From Humulus lupulus (Eukaryota; Streptophyta; Magnoliopsida; Rosales; Cannabaceae), in assembly GCF_963169125.1 (NCBI RefSeq), contig NC_084794.1, positions 73,133,665 through 73,197,664 on the forward strand: a DNA stretch of 64,000 bases. Reading direction: 5' to 3'. Below the pieces are notes generated by a model. The model was not told the DNA's origin, did no database searches, and worked only from the letters and a program-made list of their open reading frames with translations. Position 1 is the first letter of the stretch; each line of letters begins with the position of its first letter. The translations under genes and the position numbers were made by a program. Positions 22,603 through 33,410 of this stretch are shown here, piece by piece.

Positions 22603-25099
22603 TCACTGGTCGGCTCTAGTAGGTTGATCAACCCCCTCCTCGGCATCAATTGCTCCTTCCGGTTGGAATGATAGCGTAGGGGAAGCAGATGTAGTGCCGG
22701 TAGGATTAGCAGCTTCCTCAACAGCCATGGCCTCACATTTGGCGAGCTCCTCTGCCTTAATCTCCTCGGTGAGAAAGTCGAGGTTGAGAGGCTTGTTTAG
22801 CTTCCACATCTGATAAAAACAATTGAAGCAGGCCTCCTCGTAGCGAGTCAGATCAGCTTCCTTCTCCTGCTTCAGCTCCTCATTCTCGCGAATTAGTCCC
22901 TCGTTCTCGCGAGCTAACCCCTCGTTCTCACGAGTCAGTTTGTCTAGCCGATCAGTCAGTGACTTGTTGGCTTGGGTTAGTTGATCATTCCCATCAGCCA
23001 ACCCCTTAAGAAACTCCTTTTGCTCAGCCACAGTCTTCTCTGACCACTCCAACTTGGATTGAAAAGCATCCACCTTAGCTCGAGCCTCCACTAGTTGATC
23101 ATTTAAGACCTTGATCAACTCCTTGTAGTCGACTGATCGGTGCTGGGCATGACAGATGGTCATGAGCGTCTACATGAAAAACAAAAGGTTACTACAAAGT
23201 ATGAACATAAGTAACAAACTATCTTGTGGTAGGGCACTTACATTCGCCAACTGAGCAATCCCTCTCTCTAAGACGACATCAACACTGAGTCGAGGGAAGG
23301 ATTCAAAGCCTTGAATCGTTGAAGCGTTGTGGAGGGTCTGATCAACTGCCCCCCTCCCAATGGTACTAGCAGTACGTAGTGCCTCGCTCGGGCCGGTAGA
23401 ACGAGGGGGAGTTAGGCTCGCTGATGGAGGAAGCGAGGAAGGGGTCAACTGCGGGATCGTAACTAACCCCTCAGGTTGTCTCCCTTGGCTCGGTGGCACT
23501 GTCCTCGGGACCTTGCTCGGGGGAGTGGAGCCACTTCCTTCGCCAGATTTCCTCTTCGGGGCAGAAGGAGCGATGCAGTGCCTGAACATCTCTGGATCTG
23601 CAAAAGAGGAAAACACAAGATTCGTTAGAAAAAAAAATATAATAAAATGTAGATAAGTATATTACTACTACAGTTTTATTAGTCTTAAATCACCAAGTTA
23701 TCAAACATATTGCTATGACTACTAGACCTGAGTTGAGGATCTGATCGAGGAAGTCATCCTCGTCGTCAGATGATGAGCTGAGGTCCCTCTCAGGCTGGAT
23801 GGCCTTTCCCTTCCCAAGCTGGGCGGGAATAGCAGGACTGCGCTGATACTCAGGCTGAGGCTCCCTAATGACAAGATCGCCTGGTCTACAGGAGTGCGGA
23901 GATGGCCCAAGAGAAAATTGGTCAGTTACCACCTCAGTCCCAGCGTTGGACTGATCGGTCGCATTATTCTCCTCAGTGGTACTCTCCACTGTAATGTTTT
24001 GGTCACACGGTAGTAGGCCCACCATTTGAAGGTTGTCCACGGTAACCAAAATTTTCACGTCCTTATCCTCAATACACATGTTAGCCAACGCCTTTGCTCG
24101 CTTGAACATCTCTTGAGTAGGCAAGGGTTGCTTGAACGGACCCGCATGTGTAAAAGCCAAGTTGTTGGCTTTGATGTCTGATGTGAGAAAATACTCTGTG
24201 TAGTATTTCTCGGGGTTTGACTTGTGTGCGATACCACAAAGGTATTTAACCCCCTTTTTCCTGTGAAAGAGGTGGAAAAAACCCGTGTTCTTATGGCTTG
24301 GGTTAGTCCTGAAGTCGAACAAGTAATGTACCTCATGAGGAGTAGGCTCGTCCCAACCTTGCAGAGAGTAGAGAATATACAGCGCAGACAACGCCTGAAT
24401 CCCATTCGGTGAAATCTGGAAAGGGGAGACGTTGAAATAATCCGCTACAGACCAAAAAAAAGGGTGTAGCGGGAGTGTCGCTCCTACGTAGATATAGTGC
24501 CTGGACCAGGCACAGTATGGTCTGTCGGGCCTGTGGGCTCTCTGGTGAGGGCGCAGACATATCACGTTCACCCCACTCAAACCCAAAGCTTGGATGTGTT
24601 TGTCGAACATCCCGGGATTGAGTTTTGTAGGCTGGGCAGTGAACCAGGAAGGTGTTTCTTCTCCTGCCTTCCGTGGTTTTTGGACGGCCAAGTGCTGGAC
24701 CTCGGTGGAAAACTCCTGGGTGATTCGTCTCCGAGTCTTGCTTGATTTTGACACCTGAAGAGGTGGTCTCGAAGAAGCTGTAGTGTGGGCCTCACTGCGT
24801 TCCACCACCTTTTGCACCGCTCTGCGAGCAACTTGTTGATCTTGGTCTTGGGGGAGTCTATTGGACTTCTTCACCCTCATGGTCGACTGTGTAGCTTATT
24901 GAAGAAACTGCTCTTCGTGGAGGAAGTACAAAGCTGAACGGGGAAGGATCTGCTTGAAGCAGCGGAGGCGGTCCTCAGGAGTGCGACTGGTGGAAGACTT
25001 TGATGAGGAATTGCTGCTTTGAGGGGTCTCGATTGACTGTGGGATAGATGTATCAGAGTCTGTGTGGTTGTCACCTCCCCTATAGTCAAAGAGATTCAT
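22603..25099 (-). CDS. Antisense gene of element N: four-exon gene (three coding exons), Transposase_28-like with coiled coil, one nonsense codon
   Basis: Coding exons on the minus strand are 25099-23728, 23597-23242 and 23169-22603, joined by GT-AG introns 23727-23598 (phase 1) and 23241-23170 (phase 0). Spliced, they give about 765 codons in one frame, with a single TAA at 24898-24896. The first exon holds RTPEDRLRCFKQILPRSALY, then a globular region with LPLHPFFWSVADYFNVSPFQ and HEVHYLFDFRTNPSHKNTGF, then an acidic tail SSDDEDDFLDQIL. Exon 2 is proline- and serine-rich with a basic PKRKSGEG patch. Exon 3 is a long coiled coil with repeated ENEGL/ENEEL units followed by CFNCFYQMWKLNKPLNLDFL. 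The domain is one I recall as putative gypsy-type transposon (PF04195). Function is unknown; a nuclear or particle-associated role is only a guess. Additional antisense reading frames are known in Tat elements. A conserved spliced structure is the notable point here. Confidence 0.7.
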
Positions 25100-26400
25100 C
25101 TACAAAAATTAAAAAATGGGGAGGTGAGTAACCATATAGATAAAATTCAACAAGAACAAAATTTATTTTTCTACTTAGAAAAATTTGTCTAAGTAGTGAA
25201 AATTTAGCATGCATGGAGAAAAAATAAATTTGTGCCTAATTGTACCTAAAAGTGCCTAAGAAGTGTCCGTGTGTGTGTGCCTAAGGGGCTGTCTGAGGAG
25301 CCCGTGTTGTGGCCGAGCAGCTGCCCTTTGGTGTCCGAGCGGAGTGTGACGTCCGAGGAGCTGGCATGCGCGTGATGGGCTGTTGGTGCCGAGACGTCCG
25401 AGGAGATGCGTGCGTGTGTGTCCGAGGAGGAGCAGTTGCGTTCGAGTAGATGGCTGGTGTCCGAGGTGCTGCCGCGCATGTGCCCGAGTAGCTGCACATC
25501 GTGCATCCGAGGAGCCTACGAGGGTGTCCAGTCGGACACACTTGTTGTCCGGGAGAGGCATAGTGTCTGAGGAGTGACCCTAAGGACCGTGGGGTTCAAA
25601 TGGCTCGAGCCCAAAGCCAAGGGTCTGATCGGACATGCTTGGGACTGAGGAGCTCACCCATGGTCCAATTGGGCCACAATCTTATAAAGGAAAAAAAAAC
25701 AATGGCCGATCGGCCATGTCCCTTACCATACCCCATTTTTCATACCCAAACTTCACTATATTCCTTGAGCCGAAAACAAAAGCCTAAAATCCCTAACACA
25801 AACATGTTTTCTCATCCAAAGCACACAACTACAAGATCAAAAAGGGGAAATTGAAAAGTTTTTCAATGTTCTTGAAACCACATATGCCATCAAAAACCCA
25901 AAAACCCATAATCATGATTTAGGTTAAATTGACCTATTTTTCTTGAAATTCTTATGAAATTGAAGATAATGTTGGGTTACCCATAGTACAAACATCATCA
26001 AAACAGCCACCATACATATTATATCTCCAATATTCATAGACAAAATTAAAAAAAAATGCCCAAGAAGTTTCGGCCACTACATGTGTTTTCATGGAGTTTT
26101 TGAAATTTTTTTTACAAGAACATAAGGGCATGGAAGAGAAGACTTACCCAATATTGAAGAGCCCTTGGAGAATGCTTGAAGAATGAAGCTTCCTCTTGAA
26201 GACCCTTGTGAGTTTCGGCCACCAAAGGAAGAAGAGAAGACCAAGGGGTTTCGGCCAAGGGAGAAAAAAGAACAGGAAGGGTTTTTGAAATCTAATTTTC
26301 TTGTGTAAGTGGGAATGTGTAAGTATGGGGGCTTATTTAAAGGAAAAAAGTGGGAGTTACCACTTATATTTGGACCCGTATAATTTCTGGGATATTTTTT
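25100..26400 (-). promoter_or_regulatory. Predicted promoter, 5' UTR exon and leader intron of the antisense gene of element N
   Basis: On the minus strand a TATA-like TTTAAATAAGC lies near 26330-26342. An untranslated exon ends ATATTGG|GTAAGT, with the donor GT at 26147-26146. The intron runs to TTTTTGTAG at 25100, directly before ATG 25099. It contains a degenerate repeat of TGTCCGAGGAGCTG-like words at 25260-25580. The layout mirrors that of element A. Confidence 0.5.
25260..25580. repeat. Degenerate short-period repeat in the leader intron of element N
   Basis: About a dozen copies of a word like GTCCGAGGAGCTG recur every 20-35 bp, interspersed with TGCGTGTGTG stretches. It is GC-rich, unlike the AT-rich sequence on both sides. 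It occupies the same place as the 61-bp repeat in the leader intron of element A but shares no clear sequence with it. Confidence 0.6.
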
Positions 26401-26563
26401 CTCCCCACGATTATGAGCAATTATTTGCAGTGATCGTGGTCTGTGGAGTTATGGTCTGCTGCATGGCGGGAAGATGAACAATTATTTTTTCTATATAGTG
26501 TCGTCAGCTGTAAAAAAAAAAGTTTATTATGTGAGATATCATATAATAAACTCGGGGGGCAAA

Positions 26564-27454
26564 TGTTATCCCCAAAATTTGAAAATGATGACGTGGCAAT
26601 AGAAATGGCAAGTGACAAGGAATGGATGGGTGACCTGGCTTAGGAGTAGCCCAGTAGGCCATTGAGGAATTTTGACTGGCTTGAGAAGTGTCATGACCGA
26701 CCAGGCATGACCTTGTCTGACCAGTCACGTGCTTGTCTGCCCAGGAATGACCTTGTCTGCCCAGGCGTGACCTTGCCTGCCCAGGCATGACTTTGTCCGA
26801 CCAGGCATGAACTTGGCCGATCGGTCATGACCATGTCCGACCAGCTAAGTGCATGTCTGCCCAGCTAAGTGCATGTCTGCCCAGTCAAGTGCATGACTGC
26901 CCAGTAAAGGTGTGGCCGACCAGACTGAAGGTGATGTGGATCAACTAGATAGAGCAGGACTACGTCAAGATTCCCAGAAACGGCTTCAACAAGAATCGGT
27001 CTTGGCATACGCGGGAATCTCTCATTTATCCCACGAATATGGTGTATTGTTATATTTTGAATATTATTGTAAATTAAATATAATGAGAATGGAAAAATAT
27101 CCCGATTATGGGGATATCATCTGTACGATCCTAAGCCTATAAATACAAGGCTTATGGCATCAGAAAAGGACTTTTTTTTTTTAATTCTGAACTTTTGATC
27201 TGAATTTTCTAGAGAGAGAAAGTACTTGTATTTGAGAGAATTTCTATATTCTTGTAATCTACACTGAAGAAACTCAGTTGATTCAGGTTCATCTGATCTT
27301 GAGTGTAGATAGATAATCATAACTCTAAGTGGATTAGGCTATTACCATCACATTGGGGCTGAACCACTATAAAATCGTCTGTGTTGTTTAATTTCTCTTG
27401 AAGGTTTTATCGTTTTTGACGTTCTCACGTCGTTGGCCAAAAACGCGGTCAACA
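26564..27454 (+). repeat. 3' LTR of element N
   Basis: It starts TGTTATCCCC directly after the polypurine tract CTCGGGGGGCAAA and ends GGTCAACA, followed by the target duplication ATAAT. The TATA box TATAAATA is at 27138-27145. It has four fewer 20-bp U3 units than the 5' LTR. Confidence 0.92.
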
Positions 27455-27459
27455 ATAAT

Positions 27460-29042
27460 GATGATAGGATTTGATTTAGGTAAATATCTAACTAACCAAA
27501 TTTGAAAAACTATTTTCAAATTATTAAATAAAATAAAAACTACACTAATACAAAATCAATATATGTGGTACACGCATGACACAATCATGTGTGACCCATT
27601 ATTCCTTTTTCATGGATTTTGCATCTTTCTTTTATTTAATTATTTAATTAAAATCAATCTCCCACAAAATAAGGTATTTATAGATGACAACCATATTTTA
27701 AAATTTAAATTTTAAATTCAAAGTTCAAAATTCAAATTGATGATCATCATTATCATCATCTTTTAAAATTAAATAAATCAAAAACTATTTTTGACTTACC
27801 AATTTTATTTTCTCCTACTCAAATAAAATAATTAATTTATTCATTTATATATATGAAATTCGAAATTTTCATATTTAAATTAATAAATATATTTTTCAAA
27901 AATTAATAATTAATTCCAAATTAATTATTCAACCTCAATTATCATATAATTGTATATTTGACCCGAAGAATAAAATTCTTTTCAAATTCCCAAATTACAG
28001 TTATACCCTTGTATCAACTCTTACCTTGATATGATGTTAATAGAGCCACCCTGGGGACCTATGAACCTATAATATCAAGCTCCAATAAATATTACATTAC
28101 TAATCAAAGCTCTTTGATTAAATAATCATATTTATTAATCTCATGATTACTCCACTATAAATATGATATTGAACTCTTGATAATTACAGACATATCTTTA
28201 TTAAAGAATAAATTGTCCATTGATATAATCATTACATACATCGTTAATCCTCTATTAATGGTTCATAATTCAAAGGGAATAAAATTACCGTTTTACCCTT
28301 TTAGCTATATCTTATTCCTAGAGTACCATTGACTTTACTAGTGAAGGTTGTGTCACAACAAGTTTGTGATGTGAGTGCTCATAACTTTTTAAGTTCCAAA
28401 AGCCAACCCAATAGGGAACCATTATTCAATCTATAAGAAGGTATAGATTTCATATCTGCTAAACTACGTCCCCAACCATATATATCATTAAGTCCCCAAA
28501 ATAATTGTTCTTAGCCTGATCATTCTGACAAACCTTAATGCATGAATCAAAGGATCAGATGACATATATAGGAGTTCATAGCAACCTCATGATTAAGATC
28601 ATCGTGTATATGATCATCATTTGATGTGTTTGATTAATACTATGAAACGATGTTTAAACAGTATTAACAAATCACATCTGTCTAGTTCTACATACTCTCA
28701 GCATGCAAAGCACCTCCATCAATGTGTCCTACTACACTAGTAACCCGGATCTTGGTCACATGTATTCATAATACTAGTGGGCCGTACTAGCAGTAATTAA
28801 TCTAAATATTCCGTAAGTTTATTTTACTGCGAACTGTTTTAAGTTTATTATCTTAATCTCGATCCTCTCATACAAATATGAGATTAAGACCACATAGATA
28901 AACTTTGGGAATTTCTAATATTTACTTAATATTATCAATATAATATCGGACATAGTCTATATATATAATAATTCAATTCAATTATTTATTTAATTTAAAA
29001 TATTTGTCAACTACAATTGCTTTAAGGGCACTATTCCCAACA
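27460..29042 (-). mobile_element. Solo LTR, family X copy 2, right half
   Basis: This continues the reverse LTR interrupted by element N and ends GCACTATTCCCAACA, followed by GTTAC (29043-29047). That matches the GTTAC before 13722, a perfect 5-bp duplication. The sequence corresponds to the first 1.6 kb of the copy at 1885-4159, with about ten percent visible divergence in the parts I compared. Confidence 0.9.
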
Positions 29043-29494
29043 GTTACAATAATAAATCTTTGTTAAAAGGAGCCCCCGACTCCAGTAGAGTGTTTCCTTC
29101 AACGTCAACTTCCATGTTGACAACCTCATCGGTTCCTTCATTCCCTTCATAATAGGTCACCACCATGTTGTTTACACATGGTCCTTTCTTTGTTTTGACC
29201 ACCGATGCGTTATAGCATTCACGTGCCTCCCTTTAGTTACCTTGTATGCATCATTGCCCTGCGCTTGTGGGGAATTTCAAAGACATATGCCAGATAGACA
29301 CTGCTGCGTGTAATGCCACCAGGAGGGGTCTCCCGAGCACTACGTTGTAAGCCGGTGAGCAATCTACCACCAGGAACTATGTCATCACAGTTCATGCCTA
29401 GGGGCATCCCCCACAGTGACCGATAGTTTGATAGTTCCTGCTGGTGCTAGGCATTCTCCTGTGAACCCGTATATCACTTGAGAACAAGGTGTTA
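29043..29494 (-). pseudogene. pol of element A, protease to linker segment
   Basis: Read on the minus strand this short piece continues the protease region of element A. It encodes segments such as YGFTGECLAPAGTIK and ECYNAS, which align with YGFTGEGLSPVGTIK and ECYNASVAKA in element N (17890-18170). It is bounded by the solo LTR on the left and element B on the right. Several frame breaks are present. Confidence 0.75.
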
Positions 29495-31905
29495 TGTAAC
29501 GACCCAAATTCACTAATAAGGCTTAAGGGCCTTGATTAGTGTGTCGGGAGGGCATAATTGGGATATATGTGATTTAATGATTTAAAGCATGTTATATGGC
29601 TATTTGAATATTTGAGATGCATGACTATGTGTATTAGTATGCATGTGGGCCCTGAATAGGTTAGAAGGGCATAATTGTAATTTTTGGCCCGTTGAGGGCA
29701 TAACTGTATATATATATATATGCGATAAATGTTGAGACCACATTATTATGTGGATATATTTATAATCTGTGGGTCAAGACGATCCCAGTGAGTGAGTTAG
29801 CGAAAAAGTCACGGTGGGAATTTATACCCGGCTCGGGGCGAGCCAGGGGGTATTTCTGGGAATGTAGGTAACATATTGGAAATTATTTGGGATGGAGGAA
29901 TATAATTGGAGATTAGTTAGGTGTCGGGAATTAAGCGGTGAACACTAGAGACATTCGAGGAATAAGTGGGAGTTGGGGTCAAATGACCAAAATGCCCTAG
30001 GTGCACTTAAAGGTTTAAAATTAAAAGGGAGGGCATTATGGTCATTTGGCTTACAAGAGGTAAGTATGTTGAGGCTTTATACTTAGTGGAAATGGTAGAA
30101 TAATGTAGAAGTCTGAGGAAAGAAAGAAAAGAAGGAAAAGAAAGAAAAAGAAAGGGAAGAAAACAGAGCTGTTTTTCTAAGGGTTGGTTGGTGATCTCCT
30201 TCACCATTTCCTTGTGTTCTCTTGGAGCAAAACTCAGAGGGGAGCTAGGTTAGGCTGAGCAACAAGAATTCTGAGCTAAGCTTGAAAGGTTGGCAAGGGA
30301 TTAGCAGGAACACACCAATACTTAAGGTAAGAATTTCGAGTTTTCAGTTTCTGGTTTGGCTTGTTTAAGCTATGGGGTCTAAGCTGAGTTGATGGGAACT
30401 TTAGGGGAATTCAAGCCAAGGATTGAGGAAGATCAAACTAAGGAGGTCTAGGAGATAACTCAAAGTCGAATTTCCATCAAAGGTATAAAACTCTAAGCTT
30501 TAAACTCTGAAGCTTTGACTGTGTTTGCTGAATTCTGAAGTCTAGGAGCAACTATGGTGAATTTTGGGATTAGGGGTGCATGTGGTTAGATTTTGTATGA
30601 TTATGATGCTTGGGATGAGTTAGACATGTTAGTGAGCTTGATTTTAATTTTGGTGAAGGTTTGGGGAAGTTTTGGTTAAGTTTGGCTCGAGAGAAATCGC
30701 AGGAAGAAATTGAGTAGTTTGGCAGTCTGTGACTAGCGCTACAGCGCTAGCCTTTGGGCGCTGTAGCGCTAGGCCAAGTTTGCTAAGGGCATTTTGGTTA
30801 TGTTTATAGTGCTGTAGCGCCCTCCAGTGAGCGCTGTAGCGCTACCCTGTGTTTAGAAAGGGATTTTAGGGTTATTTTCAAGGGTTTTTGACCAAGGGTT
30901 TGGGGTTCGATTCCACCACCCTGTTTGGTGGACTTAGGACTTTCCGAGGGCTCGGGATTGGTCCTGATGCTAGGTTATGGACTTAAGGGTTGGTAATGAC
31001 TTTGGTCTATGATTGTGGCTAGGTTCGCGCTAGGGCTCGGGAAGGATCGTGCTTGAGGATTTCAGTGAACAAAGCTAGCAAATCCAAAGGTAAGAAAACT
31101 GCACCCGGTTATATGTTTGTGATGGGACTAAGAGCTCCCGATATCTGTATAATGTCAAAGATGGTATTATGCCATGAGGACATGTGATAGCGGCCTAAGG
31201 GTGCTGTACACAATATTTGCACACAGGGCGCGGCTTGGCCACTGGTAGCCAAGGACAGCTTTATATTCACTAAGCTCGGTTTAAGCAGGCTGGAGTCAGT
31301 GGGATAACGGAGGGTGCGGCCTGAGGGCGCTAACCCTAGTTATCATTTGTGAATTGGTGTATGATATGAGTTGATATGTTTAGTATGCTGAATACTTGGT
31401 TATTCTGAATGTTTATATGGTTGAAAACATGTGTTATGTAATATGAAATACTGGATTGTCTGTTGATTACTTATGCTCTGTTATTATGTTTTCTTGCTGG
31501 GCCTTGGTTCACGAGTGCTACGTGGTGCAGGTAAAGGCAAAGGCAAGTTTGACCAGTCCTGAGATGGAGAGCTGCGGGGCTGAATGTACATAGCCAACTG
31601 TTCGGTCGCCATGGGCGAGGAGTGGATCAGGACAGAGATTGCCTAACTGTCTATTTTGCCTTAATATGGCTAATACTGTATTCAATTCTCGAATCATTTG
31701 TAAATGGTTTTAATTTTATTGTTTTTGGGATCTCGTGTAAATTGGAATTGATATTTAAAAGAAATGCGACTTTTAAGGCCAAAATCTTTTAACCCTAGTT
31801 CCATTATAGTTTCAGTAAAACATTTTTAATTAAATGACTTGATTAGCAAGTCTAGCACTTCTATAAACACACGGTGTAACGTTCTTGGCTATCCAGGGTG
31901 TTACA
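29495..31905 (+). repeat. 5' LTR of element B
   Basis: It starts TGTAACGACCC and ends CCAGGGTGTTACA, so its termini are the inverted repeat TGTAAC/GTTACA. It holds GC-rich palindromes at 30735-30770 and about 30810-30842 (AGCGCTACAGCGC and its complement) in an otherwise AT-rich context. Confidence 0.93.
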
Positions 31906-32294
31906 TCTTGGTATCAGAGCGTCCTAGGTTTATGGGTTCCTGAAGACTGGCTGGACATGTACATTCACCGCGAGAGACAAGCTCGACTCAGGGTTTGGTA
32001 ATTGTGTATACATGATTATGTGCTTAAATGATTTGAATAAGATACAACTGTTGATATCTGTTTGATTAATAGGGAGCATGAGATACTGATAGGGCCTGAC
32101 CCTTGACTATTGCATGATGTTATTGAGGCGTGCTTATCAGCACTGCTATGCATGTGGATGAATATCTGGATAAATTGTTATATCTTGATTGCTTGTGAAT
32201 GATTGGAGTTCTAGTGCTGGATCATGAAAGGATTATTACCCTGTCATCATAGTCTGATTGCCGAGTCGTTGATTGCAGATTGACTTGGATAATT

Positions 32295-33410
32295 ATGCGT
32301 CCAAGGAAATCTATGCGACTAGCCGGCAGGTCTGGGGCTAGAGATGATGAACAGGGCCAAACCCCTCCACTAGTCCCTGAGAACTGGCAGTAGTTGATGG
32401 CAGACATGCAGGCTCGGCTATAGAGCCAAGATGAACAAATCCAAATTCTGTGGCAGCAGGCTCCATCTGGGAGTGTTGCCCTTATTGTGCCACCTGCAGT
32501 GGTACCTGTTGTGCAGCCAGTTGAGGTTGGGAATAAGTGGGAACCGTTGTATGAGCGGTTCAGGAAGCAACAACCCTCGATCTTTGAGGGAGGACTAGAT
32601 CCACTGAAGGCTGAGCAGTGGATGACTATGATTACTACCATTCTTGATTTTATGAGGGTAGAGGGACATGACAGAGTGGCCTGTGCCACATATATGTTAA
32701 GAGAAGATGCCCGAATTTGGTGGGAGGTGGCATCACAGACCAGGGATGTTACTGCTTTGACTTGGGAAGGATTTAAGATCTATTCAGTCAGAAGTATTAT
32801 AATGTTGCCATCAGGGTAGCAAAGATAAATGAGTTCGTGGGGTTAGTTCAGGGCAGTATGACAGTTACAGAGTATGCCCTAAAGTTTGACAGACTTGCGA
32901 AATTTGCACCAGATCTTGTGCCTACTGATGCAGCTAGGCAGGACAGATTCATTAGAGGGCTTAATGCTATGATAGCCTGAGATGTGAGAATTACGACAGT
33001 TCCTGGAGGGACAACTTATGCCCAGGTTGTAGAGAAGGCTCTTATCGCTGAGGAAGCGGAGAATAAGATATGGAGAGAAAGTGCAGTGAGGAGAGAGGGC
33101 CGCAGGGCGGTGCCTCCATATTCTGGATTTGGTAGGGGCGGAGGCCCCAGTGATTTGAAGAGGAAGACTCCTGATGCTTCGATCGCTCCCGGTCCTGATA
33201 GGAGAGGTCGGGCTACTCAGGGTGGCCGTCAGGGAGGCGGTGATACATGGAGGACTTATCCTGAGTGCACAAGGTTCAGAAGACGCCATCCGGGCGAGTG
33301 TCGGGCTAAGGCCTGTTATGTGTGCGGGGTGGTGGGACACCTCAGGAAAGATTGCCCGACAGTGAAGAAGGGAGATATAGGGAAGGTGGATAGCTTGACT
33401 CCAGCTCGAG
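32295..33410 (+). pseudogene. gag of element B (broken)
   Basis: The frame opens with ATG 32295 (MRPRKSMRLAGRSG) and has TAG stops near 32391 and 32421. The gag core follows with KWEPLYERFRKQQPSIFEGG, MREDARIWWEV-like (LREDARIWWEVASQ, 32695-32740) and, after a frameshift near 32780, GSMTVTEYALKFDRLAKFAP. A stop is near 32979. The C-terminal part is arginine- and glycine-rich and has one CCHC zinc knuckle, [15 protein letters not shown] (33316-33360), which binds RNA in related Gag proteins. Pol continues in the same frame. Confidence 0.85.

Larger units (their letters stand above)
14345..27454 (+). mobile_element. Element N: full-length Tat-lineage Ty3/gypsy retrotransposon
   Basis: A 13.1-kb element lies between perfect ATAAT duplications (14340-14344 and 27455-27459). 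It consists of a 970-bp 5' LTR, gag, protease, RT, RNase H, Tat-type second RNase H, integrase, a spacer, an antisense gene, a polypurine tract (CTCGGGGGGCAAA at 26551-26563) and an 891-bp 3' LTR. By eye I count about 20 substitutions between the LTRs over roughly 885 aligned bases, near 2.3 percent, plus a copy-number change in a 20-bp repeat. This is a fairly recent insertion, yet gag-pol carries about ten disabling lesions, so it was probably moved by proteins of another element. Confidence 0.93.

Noticed and set aside
22603..25099. The antisense gene as an ordinary host gene
   Set aside because: It lies wholly inside element N between pol and the 3' LTR, and a homologue sits at the same place and orientation in element A.
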